This document shows, one piece after another, positions 32,031-47,283 of a stretch of DNA of 64,000 bases. Positions within the stretch are counted from its first letter, which is position 1. Every line of letters begins with the position of its first letter. The notes below the pieces were generated by a model. The model was not told the DNA's origin, did no database searches, and saw nothing but the letters and a program-made list of their open reading frames with translations. The translations under genes and the position numbers were made by a program. Origin of the DNA: Tipula vernalis (Eukaryota > Arthropoda > Insecta > Diptera > Tipulidae); the NCBI GenBank assembly GCA_958295665.1, contig OY282560.1:308059236-308123235 (forward strand). Reading direction: 5' to 3'.

Positions 32031-35000
32031 TGAAAATTAAATTCATGTCCGACAAATGTGAGGAAGGGTCCAGCACGGACCGTTAGTACTCTCTTCCTAA
32101 CCATACAAAATTTACAAAATTTACTCAAATAACTCGCTAATGATTCTATTTTAATTCAAAATTAAATTCATGTCCGACAAATGTAAGGAAGGGTCCAGCA
32201 CGGAGCGTTAGTACTCTCTTCCTAACCATACAAAATTTACAAAATTTACTCAAATAACTCGTTAATGATTCTACTTTAATTGAAAATTAAATTCATGTCC
32301 GACAAATGTGAGGAAGAGTCCAGCACGGACCGTTAGTACTCTCTTCTTAACCATACAAAATTTACAAAATTTACTCAAATAACTCGGTAATGATTCTACT
32401 TTAATGGAAAATTAGATTCATGTCCGACAAATGTGAGGAAGGGTCCAGCACGGACCGTTAGTACTATCATCCTAACCATACAAAATTTACAAAATTTACT
32501 CAAATAACTCGCTAATGATTCTATTTTAATTAAAAATTAAATTCATACCCGACAAATGTGAGGAAGGGTACAGCACGGACCGTTAGTACTCTCTTCCTAA
32601 CCATACAAAATTTACAAAACTTTCTCAAATAGCTCGTTAATGATTCTATTTTAATTGAAAATTAAATTCATGTCCGACAAATGTGAGGAAGGGTCCAGCA
32701 CGGACCGTTAGTACTCTCTTCCTAACCATACAAAATTTACAAAATTTACTCAAATAACTCGTTAATGATTTTACTTTAATTGAAAATTAAATTCATGTCC
32801 GACAAATGTGAGGAAGGGTCCAGCACGGACCGTTAGTACTCTTATCCTAACCATACAAAATTTACAAAATTTATCAAATAACTCGCTAATGATTCTACTT
32901 TAATTGAAAATTAAATTCATGTCCGACAAATGTGAGGAAGGGTCCAGCACGGACCGTTAGTACTCTCTTCCTAACCATACAAAATTAACAAAATTTACTC
33001 AAATAACTCGTTAATGATTCTACTTTAATTGAAAATTAAATTCATGTCCGACAAATGTGAGGAAGGGTCCAGCACGGACCGTTAGTACTCTCTTTCTAAC
33101 CATACAAAATTTACAAAATTTTCCCCAATAACTCGCTAATGATTCTACTTTAATTGAAAATTAGATTTATGTCCGACAAATGTGAGGAAGGGTCCAGCAC
33201 GGACCGTTAGTACTCTCTTCCTAACCATACAAAATTTACAAAATTTACTCAAATAACTCGTTAATGATTTTACTTTAATTGAAAATTAAATTCATGTCCG
33301 ACAAATGTGAGGAAGGGTCCAGCACGGACCGTTAGTACTCTTATCCTAACCATACAAAATTTACAAAATTTACTCAAATAACTCGTTAATGATTCTACTT
33401 TAATGGAAAATTAGATTCATGTCCGACAAATGTGAGGAAGGGTCCAGCACGGACCGTTAGTACTCTCTTCCTAACCATACAAAATTAACAAAATTTACTC
33501 AAATAACTCGTTAATGATTCTACTTTAATTGAAAATTAAATTCATGTCCGACAAATGTGAGGAAGGGTCCAGCACGGAGCGTTAGTACTCTCTTCCTAAC
33601 CATACAAAATTTACAAAATTTACTCAAATAACTCGTTAATGATTCTACTTTAATTGAAAATTAAATTCATGTCCGACAAATGTGAGGAAGGGTCCAGCAC
33701 GGACCGTTAGTACTCTCTTCCTAACCATACAAAATTTTTTCAAATAACTCGTTAATGATTCTACTTTAATTGAAAATTAAATTCATGTCCGACAAATGTG
33801 AGGAAGGGTCCAGCACGGACCGTTAGTACTCTCTTCCTAACCATACAAAATTTACAAAACTTTCTCAAATAGCTCGTTAATGATTCTATTTTAATTGAAA
33901 ATTAAATTCATGTCCGACAAATGTGAGGAAGGGTCCAGCACGGACCGTTAGTACTCTCTTCCTAACCATACAAAATTTACAAAATTTACTCTAATAACTC
34001 GTTAATGATTCTACTTTAATTGAAAATTAAATTCATGTCCGACAAATGAGAGGAAGGGTCCAGCACGGATCGTTAGTACTCTCATCCTAACCATACAAAA
34101 TTTACAAAATTTACTCAAATAACTCGTTAATGATCCTATTTTAATTGAAAATTAAATTCATGTCCGACAAATGTGAGGAAGGGTCCAGCACGGATCGTTA
34201 GTACTCTCTTCCTAACCATACAAAATTTACAAAATTTACTCAAATAACTCGTTAATGATTCTACTTTAATTTAAAATTAAATTCATGTCCGACAAATGTG
34301 AGGAAGGGTCCAGCACGGATCGTTAGTACTCTCTTCCTAACCATACAAAATTTACTCAAATAACTCGTTAATGATCCTATTTTAATGGAAAATTAAATTC
34401 ATGTCCGACAAATGTGAGGAAGGGTCCAGCACGGACCGTTAGTACTTTCATCCTAACCATACAAAATTTACAAAATTTACTCAAATAACTCGTTAATGAT
34501 TCTACTTTAATTGAAAATTAAATTCATGTCCGACAAATGTAAGGAAGGGTCCAGCACGGACCGTTAGTACTCTCTTCCTAACCATACAAAATTTACAAAA
34601 TTTACTCCAATAACTCGTTAATGATCCTATTTTAATTGAAAATTAAATTCATGTCCGACAAATGTGAGGAAGGGTCCAGCACGGAGCGTTAGTACTCTCT
34701 TCCTAACCATACAAAATTTACAAAATTTACTCAAATAACTCGTTAATGATTCTACTTTAATTTAAAATTAAATTCATGTCCGACAAATGTGAGGAAGGGT
34801 CCAGCACGGAGCGTTAGTACTCTCTTCCTAACCATACAAAATTTACAAAATTTTCTCAAATAACTCGTTAATGATTCTACTTTAATTTAAAATTAAATTC
34901 ATGTCCGACAAATGTGAGGAAGGGTCCAGCACGGATCGTTAGTACTCTCTTCCTAACCATACAAAATTTACTCAAATAACTCGCTAATGATTCTATTTTA

Positions 35001-38000
35001 ATTGAAAATTAAATTCATGTCCGACAAATGTGAGGAAGGGTCCAGCACGGACCGTTAGTACTCTCTTCCTAACCATACAAAATTTACAAAATTTACTCAA
35101 ATAACTCGTTAATGATTCTACTTTAATTGAAAATTAAATTCATGTCCGACAAATGAGAGGAAGGGTCCAGCACGGATCGTTAGTACTCTCATCCTAACCA
35201 TACAAAATTTACAAAATTTACTCAAATAACTCGTTAATGATCCTATTTTAATTGAAAATTAAATTCATGTCCGACAAATGTGAGGAAGGGTCCAGCACGG
35301 ATCGTTAGTTCTCTCTTCCTAACCATACAAAATTTACAAAATTTATTCAAATAACTCGTTAATGATCCTATTTTAATTGAAAATTAAATTCATGTCCGAC
35401 AAATGTGAGGAAGGGTCCAGCACGGACCGTTAGTACTTTCATCCTAACCATACAAAATTTACAAAATTTACTCAAATAGCTCGCTAATGATTCTACTTTA
35501 ATTGAAAATTAAATTCGGGTCCGACAAATGTGAGGAAGGGTCCAGCACGGATCGTTAGTACCCTCTTCCTAGCCATACAAAATTTACAAAATTCAATCAA
35601 ATAACTCGTTAATGATTCTACTTTAATTGAAAATTAAATTCATGTCCGACAAATGTGAGGAAGGGTCCAGCACGGATCGTTAGTACTCTCTTCCTAACCA
35701 TACAAAATTTACTCAAATAACTCGTTAATGATCCTATTTTAATGGAAAATTAAATTCATGTCCGACAAATGTGAGGAAGGGTCCAGCACGGACCGTTAGT
35801 ACTTTTATCCTAACCATACAAAATTTACAAAATTTACTCAAATAACTCGTTAATGATTCTACTTTAATTGAAAATTAAATTCATGTCCGACAAATGTGAG
35901 GAAGGGTCCAGCACGGACCGTTAGTACTCTCTTCCTAACCATACAAAATTTACAAAATTTACTCCAATAACTCGTTAATGATTCTACTTTAATTTAAAAT
36001 TAAATTCATGTCCGACAAATGTGAGGAAGGGTCCAGCACGGACCGTTAGTACTTTCATATTAACCATACAAAATTTACAAAATTTACTCAAATAACTCGC
36101 TAATGATTCTATTTTAATTAAAAATTAAATTCATACCCGACAAATGTGAGGAAGGGTACAGCACGGACCGTTAGTACTCTCTTCCTAACCATACAAAATT
36201 TACAAAACTTTCTCAAATAGCTCGTTAATGATTCTATTTTAATTGAAAATTAAATTCATGTCCGACAAATGTGAGGAAGGGTCCAGCACGGACCGTTAGT
36301 ACTCTCTTCCTAACCATACAAAATTTACAAAATTTACTCAAATAACTCGTTAATGATTTTACTTTAATTGAAAATTAAATTCATGTCCGACAAATGTGAG
36401 GAAGGGTCCAGCACGGACCGTTAGTACTCTTATCCTAACCATACAAAATTTACAAAATTTACTCAAATAACTCGCTAATGATTCTACTTTAATTGAAAAT
36501 TAAATTCATGTCCGACAAATGTGAGGAAGGGTCCAGCACGGACCGTTAGTACTCTCTTCCTAACCATACAAAATTAACAAAATTTACTCAAATAACTCGT
36601 TAATGATTCTACTTTAATTGAAAATTAAATTCATGTCCGACAAATGTGAGGAAGGGTCCAGCACGGACCGTTAGTACTCTCTTCCTAACCATACAAAATT
36701 TACAAAATTTTCCCCAATAACTCGCTAATGATTCTACTTTAATTGAAAATTAGATTTATGTCCGACAAATGTGAGGAAGGGTCCAGCACGGACCGTTAGT
36801 ACTCTCTTCCTAACCATACAAAATTTACAAAATTTTCTCAAATAGCTCATTAATGATTCTATTTTAATTGAAAATTAAATTCATGTCCGACAAATGTGAG
36901 GAAGGGTCCAGCACGGACCGTCAGTACTCTCATCCTAACCATACAAAATTTCCAAAATTTACTCAAATAACTCGTTAATGATTCTATTTTAATTGAAAAT
37001 TAAATTCATGTCCGACAAATGTGAGGAAGGGTCCAGCACGGACCGTTAGTACTCTCTTCCTAACCATACAAAATTTACAAAATTTACTCAAATAACTCGT
37101 TAATGATTTTACTTTAATTGAAAATTAAATTCATGTCCGACAAATGTGAGGAAGGGTCCAGCACGGACCGTTAGTACTCTTATCCTAACCATACAAAATT
37201 TACAAAATTTACTCAAATAACTCGTTAATGATTCTACTTTAATTGAAAATTAAATTCATGTCCGACAAATGAGAGGAAGGGTCCAGCACGGATCGTTAGT
37301 ACTCTCATCCTAACCATACAAAATTTACAAAATTTACTCAAATAACTCGTTAATGATCCTATTTTAATTGAAAATTAAATTCATGTCCGACAAATGTGAG
37401 GAAGGGTCCAGCACGGAGCGTTAGTTCTCTCTTCCTAACCATACAAAATTTACAAAATTTATTCAAATAACTCGTTAATGATCCTATTTTAATTGAAAAT
37501 TAAATTCATGTCCGACAAATGTGAGGAAGGGTCCAGCACGGACCGTTAGTACTCTCTTCCTAACCATACAAAATTTACAAAATTTACTCAAATAGCTCGC
37601 TAATGATTCTACTTTAATTGAAAATTAAATTCGGGTCCGACAAATGTGAGGAAGGGTCCAGCACGGATCGTTAGTACCCTCTTCCTAGCCATACAAAATT
37701 TACAAAATTTAATCAAATAACTCGTTAATGATTCTACTTTAATTGAAAATTAAATTCATGTCCGACAAATGTGAGGAAGGGTCCAGCACGGATCGTTAGT
37801 ACTCTCTTCCTAACCATACAAAATTTACTCAAATAACTCGTTAATGATCCTATTTTAATGGAAAATTAAATTCATGTCCGACAAATGTGAGGAAGGGTCC
37901 AGCACGGACCGTTAGTACTTTCATCCTAACCATACAAAATTTACAAAATTTACTCAAATAACTCGTTAATGATTCTACTTTAATTGAAAATTAAATTCAT

Positions 38001-41000
38001 GTCCGACAAATGTGAGGAAGGGTCCAGCACGGATCGTTAGTACTCTCTTCCTAACCATACAAAATTTACTCAAATAACTCGTTAATGATCCTATTTTAAT
38101 GGAAAATTAAATTCATGTCCGACAAATGTGAGGAAGGGTCCAGCACGGACCGTTAGTACTTTCATCCTAACCATACAAAATTTACAAAATTTTTTCAAAT
38201 AACTCGTTAATGATTCTACTTTAATTGAAAATTAAATTCATGTCCGACAAATGTGAGGAAGGGTCCAGCACGGACCGTTAGTACTCTCTTCCTAACCATA
38301 CAAAATTTACAAAACTTTCTCAAATAGCTCGTTAATGATTCTATTTTAATTGAAAATTAAATTCATGTCCGACAAATGTGAGGAAGGGTCCAGCACGGAC
38401 CGTTAGTACTCTCTTCCTAACCATACAAAATTTACAAAATTTACTCTAATAACTCGTTAATGATTCTACTTTAATTGAAAATTAAATTCATGTCCGACAA
38501 ATGAGAGGAAGGGTCCAGCACGGATCGTTAGTACTCTTATCCTAACCATACAAAATTTACAAAATTTACTCAAATAACTCGTTAATGATCCTATTTTAAT
38601 TGAAAATTAAATTCATGTCCGACAAATGTGAGGAAGGGTCCAGCACGGATCGTTAGTACTCTCTTCCTAACCATACAAAATTTACAAAATTTACTCAAAT
38701 AACTCGTTAATGATTCTACTTTAATGAAAAATTAAATTCATGTCCGACAAATGTGAGGAAGGGTCCAGCACGGATCGTTAGTACTCTCTTCCTAACCATA
38801 CAAAATTTACTCAAATAACTCGTTAATGATCCTATTTTAATGGAAAATTAAATTCATGTCCGACAAATGTGAGGAAGGGTCCAGCACGGACCGTTAGTAC
38901 TTTCATCCTAACCATACAAAATTTACAAAATTTACTCAAATAACTCGTTAATGATTCTACTTTAATTGAAAATTAAATTCATGTCCGACAAATGTAAGGA
39001 AGGGTCCAGCACGGACCGTTAGTACTCTCTTCCTAACCATACAAAATTTACAAAATTTACTCCAATAACTCGTTAATGATCCTATTTTAATTGAAAATTA
39101 AATTCATGTCCGACAAATGTGAGGAAGGGTCCAGCACGGAGCGTTAGTACTCTCTTCCTAACCATACAAAATTTACAAAATTTACTCAAATAACTCGTTA
39201 ATGATTCTACTTTAATTTAAAATTAAATTCATGTCCGACAAATGTGAGGAAGGGTCCAGCACGGAGCGTTAGTACTCTCTTCCTAACCATACAAAATTTA
39301 CAAAATTTACTCAAATAACTCGTTAATGATTCTACTTTAATTTAAAATTAAATTCATGTCCGACAAATGTGAGGAAGGGTCCAGCACGGATCGTTAGTAC
39401 TCTCTTCCTAACCATACAAAATTTACTCAAATAACTCGCTAATGATTCTATTTTAATTGAAAATTAAATTCATGTCCGACAAATGTGAGGAAGGGTCCAG
39501 CACGGACCGTTAGTACTCTCTTCCTAACCATACAAAATTTACAAAATTTACTCAAATAACTCGTTAATGATTCTACTTTAATTGAAAATTAAATTCATGT
39601 CCGACAAATGAGAGGAAGGGTCCAGCACGGATCGTTAGTACTCTCATCCTAACCATACAAAATTTACAAAATTTACTCAAATAACTCGTTAATGATCCTA
39701 TTTTAATTGAAAATTAAATTCATGTCCGACAAATGTGAGGAAGGGTCCAGCACGGATCGTTAGTTCTCTCTTCCTAACCATACAAAATTTACAAAATTTA
39801 TTCAAATAACTCGTTAATGATCCTATTTTAATTGAAAATTAAATTCATGTCCGACAAATGTGAGGAAGGGTCCAGCACGGACCGTTAGTACTCTCTTCCT
39901 AACCATACAAAATTTACAAAATTTACTCAAATAGCTCGCTAATGATTCTACTTTAATTGAAAATTAAATTCGGGTCCGACAAATGTGAGGAAGGGTCCAG
40001 CACGGATCGTTAGTACCCTCTTCCTAGCCATACAAAATTTACAAAATTTAATCAAATAACTCGTTAATGATTCTACTTTAATTGAAAATTAAATTCATGT
40101 CCGACAAATGTGAGGAAGGGTCCAGCACGGATCGTTAGTACTCTCTTCCTAACCATACAAAATTTACTCAAATAACTCGTTAATGATCCTATTTTAATGG
40201 AAAATTAAATTCATGTCCGACAAATGTGAGGAAGGGTCCAGCACGGACCGTTAGTACTTTCATCCTAACCATACAAAATTTACAAAATTTACTCAAATAA
40301 CTCGTTAATGATTCTACTTTAATTGAAAATTAAATTCATGTCCGACAAATGTGAGGAAGGGTCCAGCACGGACCGTTAGTACTCTCTTCCTAACCATACA
40401 AAATTTACAAAATTTACTCCAATAACTCGTTAATGATTCTACTTTAATTTAAAATTAAATTCATGTCCGACAAATGTGAGGAAGGGTCCAGCACGGACCG
40501 TTAGTACTTTCATATTAACCATACAAAATTTACAAAATTTACTCAAATAACTCGCTAATGATTCTATTTTAATTAAAAATTAAATTCATACCCGACAAAT
40601 GTGAGGAAGGGTACAGCACGGACCGTTAGTACTCTCTTCCTAACCATACAAAATTTACAAAACTTTCTCAAATAGCTCGTTAATGATTCTATTTTAATTG
40701 AAAATTAAATTCATGTCCGACAAATGTGAGGAAGGGTCCAGCACGGACCGTTAGTACTCTCTTCCTAACCATACAAAATTTACAAAATTTACTCAAATAA
40801 CTCGTTAATGATTTTACTTTAATTGAAAATTAAATTCATGTCCGACAAATGTGAGGAAGGGTCCAGCACGGACCGTTAGTACTCTTATCCTAACCATACA
40901 AAATTTACAAAATTTACTCAAATAACTCGCTAATGATTCTACTTTAATTGAAAATTAAATTCATGTCCGACAAATGTGAGGAAGGGTCCAGCACGGACCG

Positions 41001-44000
41001 TTAGTACTCTCTTCCTAACCATACAAAATTAACAAAATTTACTCAAATAACTCGTTAATGATTCTACTTTAATTGAAAATTAAATTCATGTCCGACAAAT
41101 GTGAGGAAGGGTCCAGCACGGACCGTTAGTACCCTCTTCCTAACCATACAAAATTTACAAAATTTTCCCCAATAACTCGCTAATGATTCTACTTTAATTG
41201 AAAATTAGATTTATGTCCGACAAATGTGAGGAAGGGTCCAGCACGGACCGTTAGTACTCTCTTCCTAACCATACAAAATTTACAAAATTTTCTCAAATAG
41301 CTCATTAATGATTCTATTTTAATTGAAAATTAAATTCATGTCCGACAAATGTGAGGAAGGGTCCAGCACGGACCGTCAGTACTCTCATCCTAACCATACA
41401 AAATTTCCAAAATTTACTCAAATAACTCGTTAATGATTCTATTTTAATTGAAAATTAAATTCATGTCCGACAAATGTGAGGAAGGGTCCAGCACGGACCG
41501 TTAGTACTCTCTTCCTAACCATACAAAATTTACAAAATTTACTCAAATAACTCGTTAATGATTTTACTTTAATTGAAAATTAAATTCATGTCCGACAAAT
41601 GTGAGGAAGGGTCCAGCACGGACCGTTAGTACTCTTATCCTAACCATACAAAATTTACAAAATTTACTCAAATAACTCGTTAATGATTCTACTTTAATGA
41701 AAAATTAGATTCATGTCCGACAAATGTGAGGAAGGGTCCAGCACGGACCGTAAGTACTCTCTTCCTAACCATACAAAATTAACAAAATTTACTCAAATAA
41801 CTCGTTAATGATTCTACTTTAATTGAAAATTAAATTCATGTCCGACAAATGTGAGGAAGGGTCCAGCACGAAGCGTTAGTACTCTCTTCCTAACCATACA
41901 AAATTTACAAAATTTACTCAAATAACTCGTTAATGATTCTACTTTAATTGAAAATTAAATTCATGTCCGACAAATGTGAGGAAGGGTCCAGCACGGACCG
42001 TTAGTACTCTCTTCCTAACCATACAAAATTTTTTCAAATAACTCGTTAATGATTCTACCTTAATTGAAAATTAAATTCATGTCCGACAAATGTGAGGAAG
42101 GGTCCAGCACGGACCGTTAGTACTCTCTTCCTAACCATACAAAATTTACAAAACTTTCTCAAATAGCTCGTTAATGATTCTATTTTAATTGAAAATTAAA
42201 TTCATGTCCGACAAATGTGAGAAAGGGTCCAGCACGGACCGTTAGTACTCTCTTCCTAACCATACAAAATTTACAAAATTTACTCTAATAACTCGTTAAT
42301 GATTCTACTTTAATTGAAAATTAAATTCATGTCCGACAAATGAGAGGAAGGGTCCAGCACGGATCGTTAGTACTCTCTTCCTAACCATACAAAATTTACA
42401 AAATTTACTCAAATAACTCGTTAATGATTCTACTTTAATTTAAAATTAAATTCATGTCCGACAAATGTGAGGAAGGGTCCAGCACGGATCGTTAGTACTC
42501 TCTTCCTAACCATACAAAATTTACTCAAATAACTCGTTAATGATCCTATTTTAATGGAAAATTAAATTCATGTCCGACAAATGTGAGGAAGGGTCCAGCA
42601 CGGACCGTTAGTACTTTCATCCTAACCATACAAAATTTACAAAATTTACTCAAATAACTCGTTAATGATTCTACTTTAATTGAAAATTAAATTCATGTCC
42701 GACAAATGTAAGGAAGGGTCCAGCACGGACCGTTAGTACTCTCTTCCTAACCATACAAAATTTACAAAATTTACTCCAATAACTCGTTAATGATCCTATT
42801 TTAATTGAAAATTAAATTCATGTCCGACAAATGTAAGGAAGGGTCCAGCACGGAGCGTTAGTACTCTCTTCCTAACCATACAAAATTTACAAAATTTACT
42901 CAAATAACTCGTTAATGATTCTACTTTAATTTAAAATTAAATTCATGTCCGACAAATGTGAGGAAGGGTCCAGCACGGAGCGTTAGTACTCTCTTCCTAA
43001 CCATACAAAATTTACAAAATTTACTCAAATAACTCGTTAATGATTCTACTTTAATTTAAAATTAAATTCATGTCCGACAAATGTGAGGAAGGGTCCAGCA
43101 CGGATCGTTAGTACTCTCTTCCTAACCATACAAAATTTACTCAAATAACTCGCTAATGATTCTATTTTAATTGAAAATTAAATTCATGTCCGACAAATGT
43201 GAGGAAGGGTCCAGCACGGACCGTTAGTACTCTCTTCCTAACCATACAAAATTTACAAAATTTACTCAAATAACTCGTTAATGATTCTACTTTAATTGAA
43301 AATTAAATTCATGTCCGACAAATGAGAGGAAGGGTCCAGCACGGATCGTTAGTACTCTCATCCTAACCATACAAAATTTACAAAATTTACTCAAATAACT
43401 CGTTAATGATCCTATTTTAATTGAAAATTAAATTCATGTCCGACAAATGTGAGGAAAGGTCCAGCACGGATCGTTAGTACTTTCTTCCTAACCATACAAA
43501 ATTTACAAAATTTATTCAAATAACTCGTTAATGATCCTATTTTAATTGAAAATTAAATTCATGTCCGACAAATGTGAGGAAGGGTCCAGCACGGACCGTT
43601 AGTACTCTCTTCCTAACCATACAAAATTTACAAAATTTACTCAAATAGCTCGCTAATGATTCTACTTTAATTGAAAATTAAATTCGGGTCCGACAAATGT
43701 GAGGAAGGGTCCAGCACGGATTGTTAGTACTCTCTTCCTAGCCATACAAAATTTACAAAATTTAATCAAATAACTCGTTAATGATTCTACTTTAATTGAA
43801 AATTAAATTCATGTCCGACAAATGTGAGGAAGGGTCCAGCACGGATCGTTAGTACTCTCTTCCTAACCATACAAAATTTACTCAAATAACTCGTTAATGA
43901 TCCTATTTTAATGGAAAATTAAATTCATGTCCGACAAATGTGAGGAAGGGTCCAGCACAGACCGTTAGTACTTTCATCCTAACCATACAAAATTTACAAA

Positions 44001-46145
44001 ATTTACTCAAATAACTCGTTAATGATTCTACTTTAATTGAAAATTAAATTCATGTCCGACAAATGTGAGGAAGGGTCCAGCACGGACCGTTAGTACTCTC
44101 TTCCTAACCATACAAAATTTACAAAATTTACTCCAATAACTCGTTAATGATTCTACTTTAATTTAAAATTAAATTCATGTCCGACAAATGTGAGGAAGGG
44201 TCCAGCACGGATCGTTAGTACTCTCTTCCTAACCATACAAAATTTACTCAAATAACTCGTTAATGATCCTATTTTAATGGAAAATTAAATTCATGTCCGA
44301 CAAATGTGAGGAAGGGTCCAGCACGGACCGTTAGTACTTTCATCCTAACCATACAAAATTTACAAAATTTACTCAAATAACTCGTTAATGATTCTACTTT
44401 AATTTAAAATTAAATTCATGTCCGACAAATGTGAGGAAGGGTCCAGCACGGAGCGTTAGTACTCTCTTCCTAACCATACAAAATTTACTCAAATAACTCG
44501 TTAATGATTCTACTTTAATTTAAAATTAAATTCATGTCCGACAAATGTGAGGAAGGGTCCAGCACGGATCGTAAGTACTCTCTTCCTATCCATACAAAAT
44601 TTACTCAAATAACTCGTTAATGATCCTATTTTAATTGAAAATTAAATTCATGTCCGACAAATGTGAGGAAGGGTCCAGCACGGACCGTTAGTACTCTCAT
44701 CCTGACCATACAAAATTTACAAAATTTACTCAAATAACTCGTTAATGATTCTACTTTAATTGAAAATTAAATTCATGTCCGACAAATGTGAGGAAGGGTC
44801 CAGCACGGACCGTTAGTACTCTCTTCCTAACCATACAAAATTTACAAAATTTTCTCAAATAGCTCATTAATGATTTTATTTTAATTGAAAATTAAATTCA
44901 TGTCCGACAAATGTGAGGAAGGGTCCAGCACGGACCGTCAGTACTCTCATCCTAACCATACAAAATTTCCAAAATTTACTCAAATAACTCGTTAATGATT
45001 CTACTTTAATTGAAAATTAAATTCATGTCCGACAAATGTGAGGAAGGGTCCAGCACGGATCGTTAGTACTCTCTTCCTAACCATACAAAATTTACAAAAT
45101 TTACTCAAATAACTCGCTAATGATTCTATTTTAATTAAAAATTAAATTCATACCCGACAAATGTGAGGAAGGGTCCAGCACGGACCGTTAGTACTCTCTT
45201 CCTAACCATACAAAATTTACAAAACTTTCTCAAATAGCTCGTTAATGATTCTATTTTAATTGAAAATTAAATTCATGTCCGACAAATGTGAGGAAGGGTC
45301 CAGCACGGACCGTTAGTACTCTCTTCCTAACCATACAAAATTTACAAAATTTACTCAAATAACTCGTTAATGATTTTACTTTAATTGAAAATTAAATTCA
45401 TGTCCGACAAATGTGAGGAAGGGTCCAGCACGGACCGTTAGTACTCTTATCCTAACCATACAAAATTTACAAAATTTACTCTAATAACTCGCTAATGATT
45501 CTACTTTAATTGAAAATTAAATTCATGTCCGACAAATGTGAGGAAGGGTCCAGCACGGACCGTTAGTACTCTCTTCCTAACCATACAAAATTAACAAAAT
45601 TTACTCAAATAACTCGTTAATGATTCTACTTTAATTGAAAATTAAATTCATGTCCGACAAATGTGAGGAAGGGTCCAGCACGGACCGTTAGTACTCTCTT
45701 CCTAACCATACAAAATTTACAAAATTTTCCCCAATAGCTCGTTAATGATTCTATTTTAATTGAAAATTAAATTCATGTCCGACAAATGTGAGGAAGGGTC
45801 CAGCATGGACCGTTAGTACTCTCTTCCTAACCATACAAAATTTACAAAATTTACTCAAATAACTCGCTAATGATTCTACTTTAATTGAAAATTATATTCA
45901 TGTCCGACAAATGTGAGGAAGGGTCCAGCACGTACCGTTAGTACTCTCATCCTAACCATACAAAATTTACAAAATTTTCTCAAATAACTCGTTAATGATT
46001 CTACTTTAATTGAAAATTAAATTCATGTCCGACAAATGTGAGGAAGGGTTCCGCATGAACCGTTAGTACTCTCTTCCTAACCATACAAAATTAACAAAAT
46101 TTACTCAAATAGCTCGCTAATGATTTGACTTTAATTGAAAATTAA
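32031..46145 (-). repeat. 125-bp satellite, inverted block (roughly 110-115 copies)
   Basis: This is the same monomer as 30176-32020 but in opposite orientation. Some units are about 115 bp because a 10-base stretch around TTTACAAAA is lost. Marker variants recur at multi-kilobase spacing: the CATACCCGAC variant at 32541, 36129, 40584 and 45146, and CGGGTCCGAC at about 35515, 37630, 39970 and 43685. This shows segmental amplification. No gene. Confidence 0.97.
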
Positions 46146-47283
46146 ACTGTTGTTTCTCTATAATCCTGAAAATATGCCATTATTTTATTTAAAATCTTAT
46201 TTAATTGGCTGAGAATATAAAAATTTACTTTTTTCTGTGCCAAATAATTTTTCTAATGAAAACAATCAAATTTTCATTTTATCAGATAATTAAATATATT
46301 TTTCTACCATAATGAAGTAACCTAAGCTTTCGTTGATGATTTTTGAAATTTAATTATACAAGAAAAGGATGCTTTGCACAAATCGTGTTGTAATTTCATT
46401 GCACAACGATTTCTCAATTGCCACACGATTTGTGATGAAAACCCAAATGTTTTAATTATATTCTGAACGTTTCAGTTATTAGTTTTCTTGATTCTTACAA
46501 ATTTTTAATTTTTTATGTTGCTAATTATTTATAATTATTACAGGACTATTATATCGTAGAAAAAATAGCGTTTGTAACTCGTGTGTAAACGCATAATTGC
46601 AATACTCAACTGATTGCAGCCCTCTCTATCGCTCAAGCTGCAAACTTCCCTTTTGTATTGCAATGGCTTGGCTTCTTAACTTGTTATACAATATACTATT
46701 TTTTATTTGTCGAAATTGAAAATACTATACATTCGGTCAAGAAAATAAAAATAAAATAATGAACAAAATAATGCAATAATTTTCGAATTGTATCAGAAGA
46801 AGTAACTTCAGTTTTTCGGTTCGTGTAGCAGTCGGCTTAGCGCTTTGCTAAGAATTTTTTTTTTTTGGGTAAATCTTTTTAATTTCGGTTATTACGATAA
46901 GTTGTTGTACATTTTTTTATTTTTAAATTTAGTAAGGCTGTTTTTAGAACTATCCGTATAAAAAAAACTGGTTTAAGTCTTTGATTAAAAGTATTGCCGT
47001 GCATACATTTTGAAATTTTTCGTGCTAACTTTACGTGCTAACTTCACAACGGTTCGAAAATGAGCTATCACGAAATTTTTCGTTAGTATTTTTTTTTCGA
47101 TAATATCGAAAATTTTCGACTGCTCCTGAGGTGACGACCATATTATTTCATTAAGGTAGTTTAATAGAATTAAATTGCAATATTTAATAAATAAAAATAT
47201 TTTTTTCAAAAATGTGAGTTGCAAATAAATTTTTATTTTATATTAATATTATATTTGTGTTATATTAATATTATATTACAGAG
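46146..47283. other. unassigned stretch with an internal terminus-like inverted repeat
   Basis: AT-rich with no supported gene. At about 46999-47115, the phrases TTTTCGTGCTAACTT and TTTTTTTTCGATAATATCGAAAA mirror the left terminal region of the 27-kb element. GGGCCC itself is absent. It may be the old right end of an earlier, shorter copy (29831 to about 47115). Confidence 0.5.

Noticed and set aside
30176..46145. CRISPR-like regular repeats
   Set aside because: The whole 125-bp unit is repeated with no unique spacers, and the context is animal DNA with transposons; it is a satellite.
46985..47224. 79-aa minus-strand ORF
   Set aside because: Covers the terminus-like inverted repeat and AT-rich DNA; no recognisable protein pattern.
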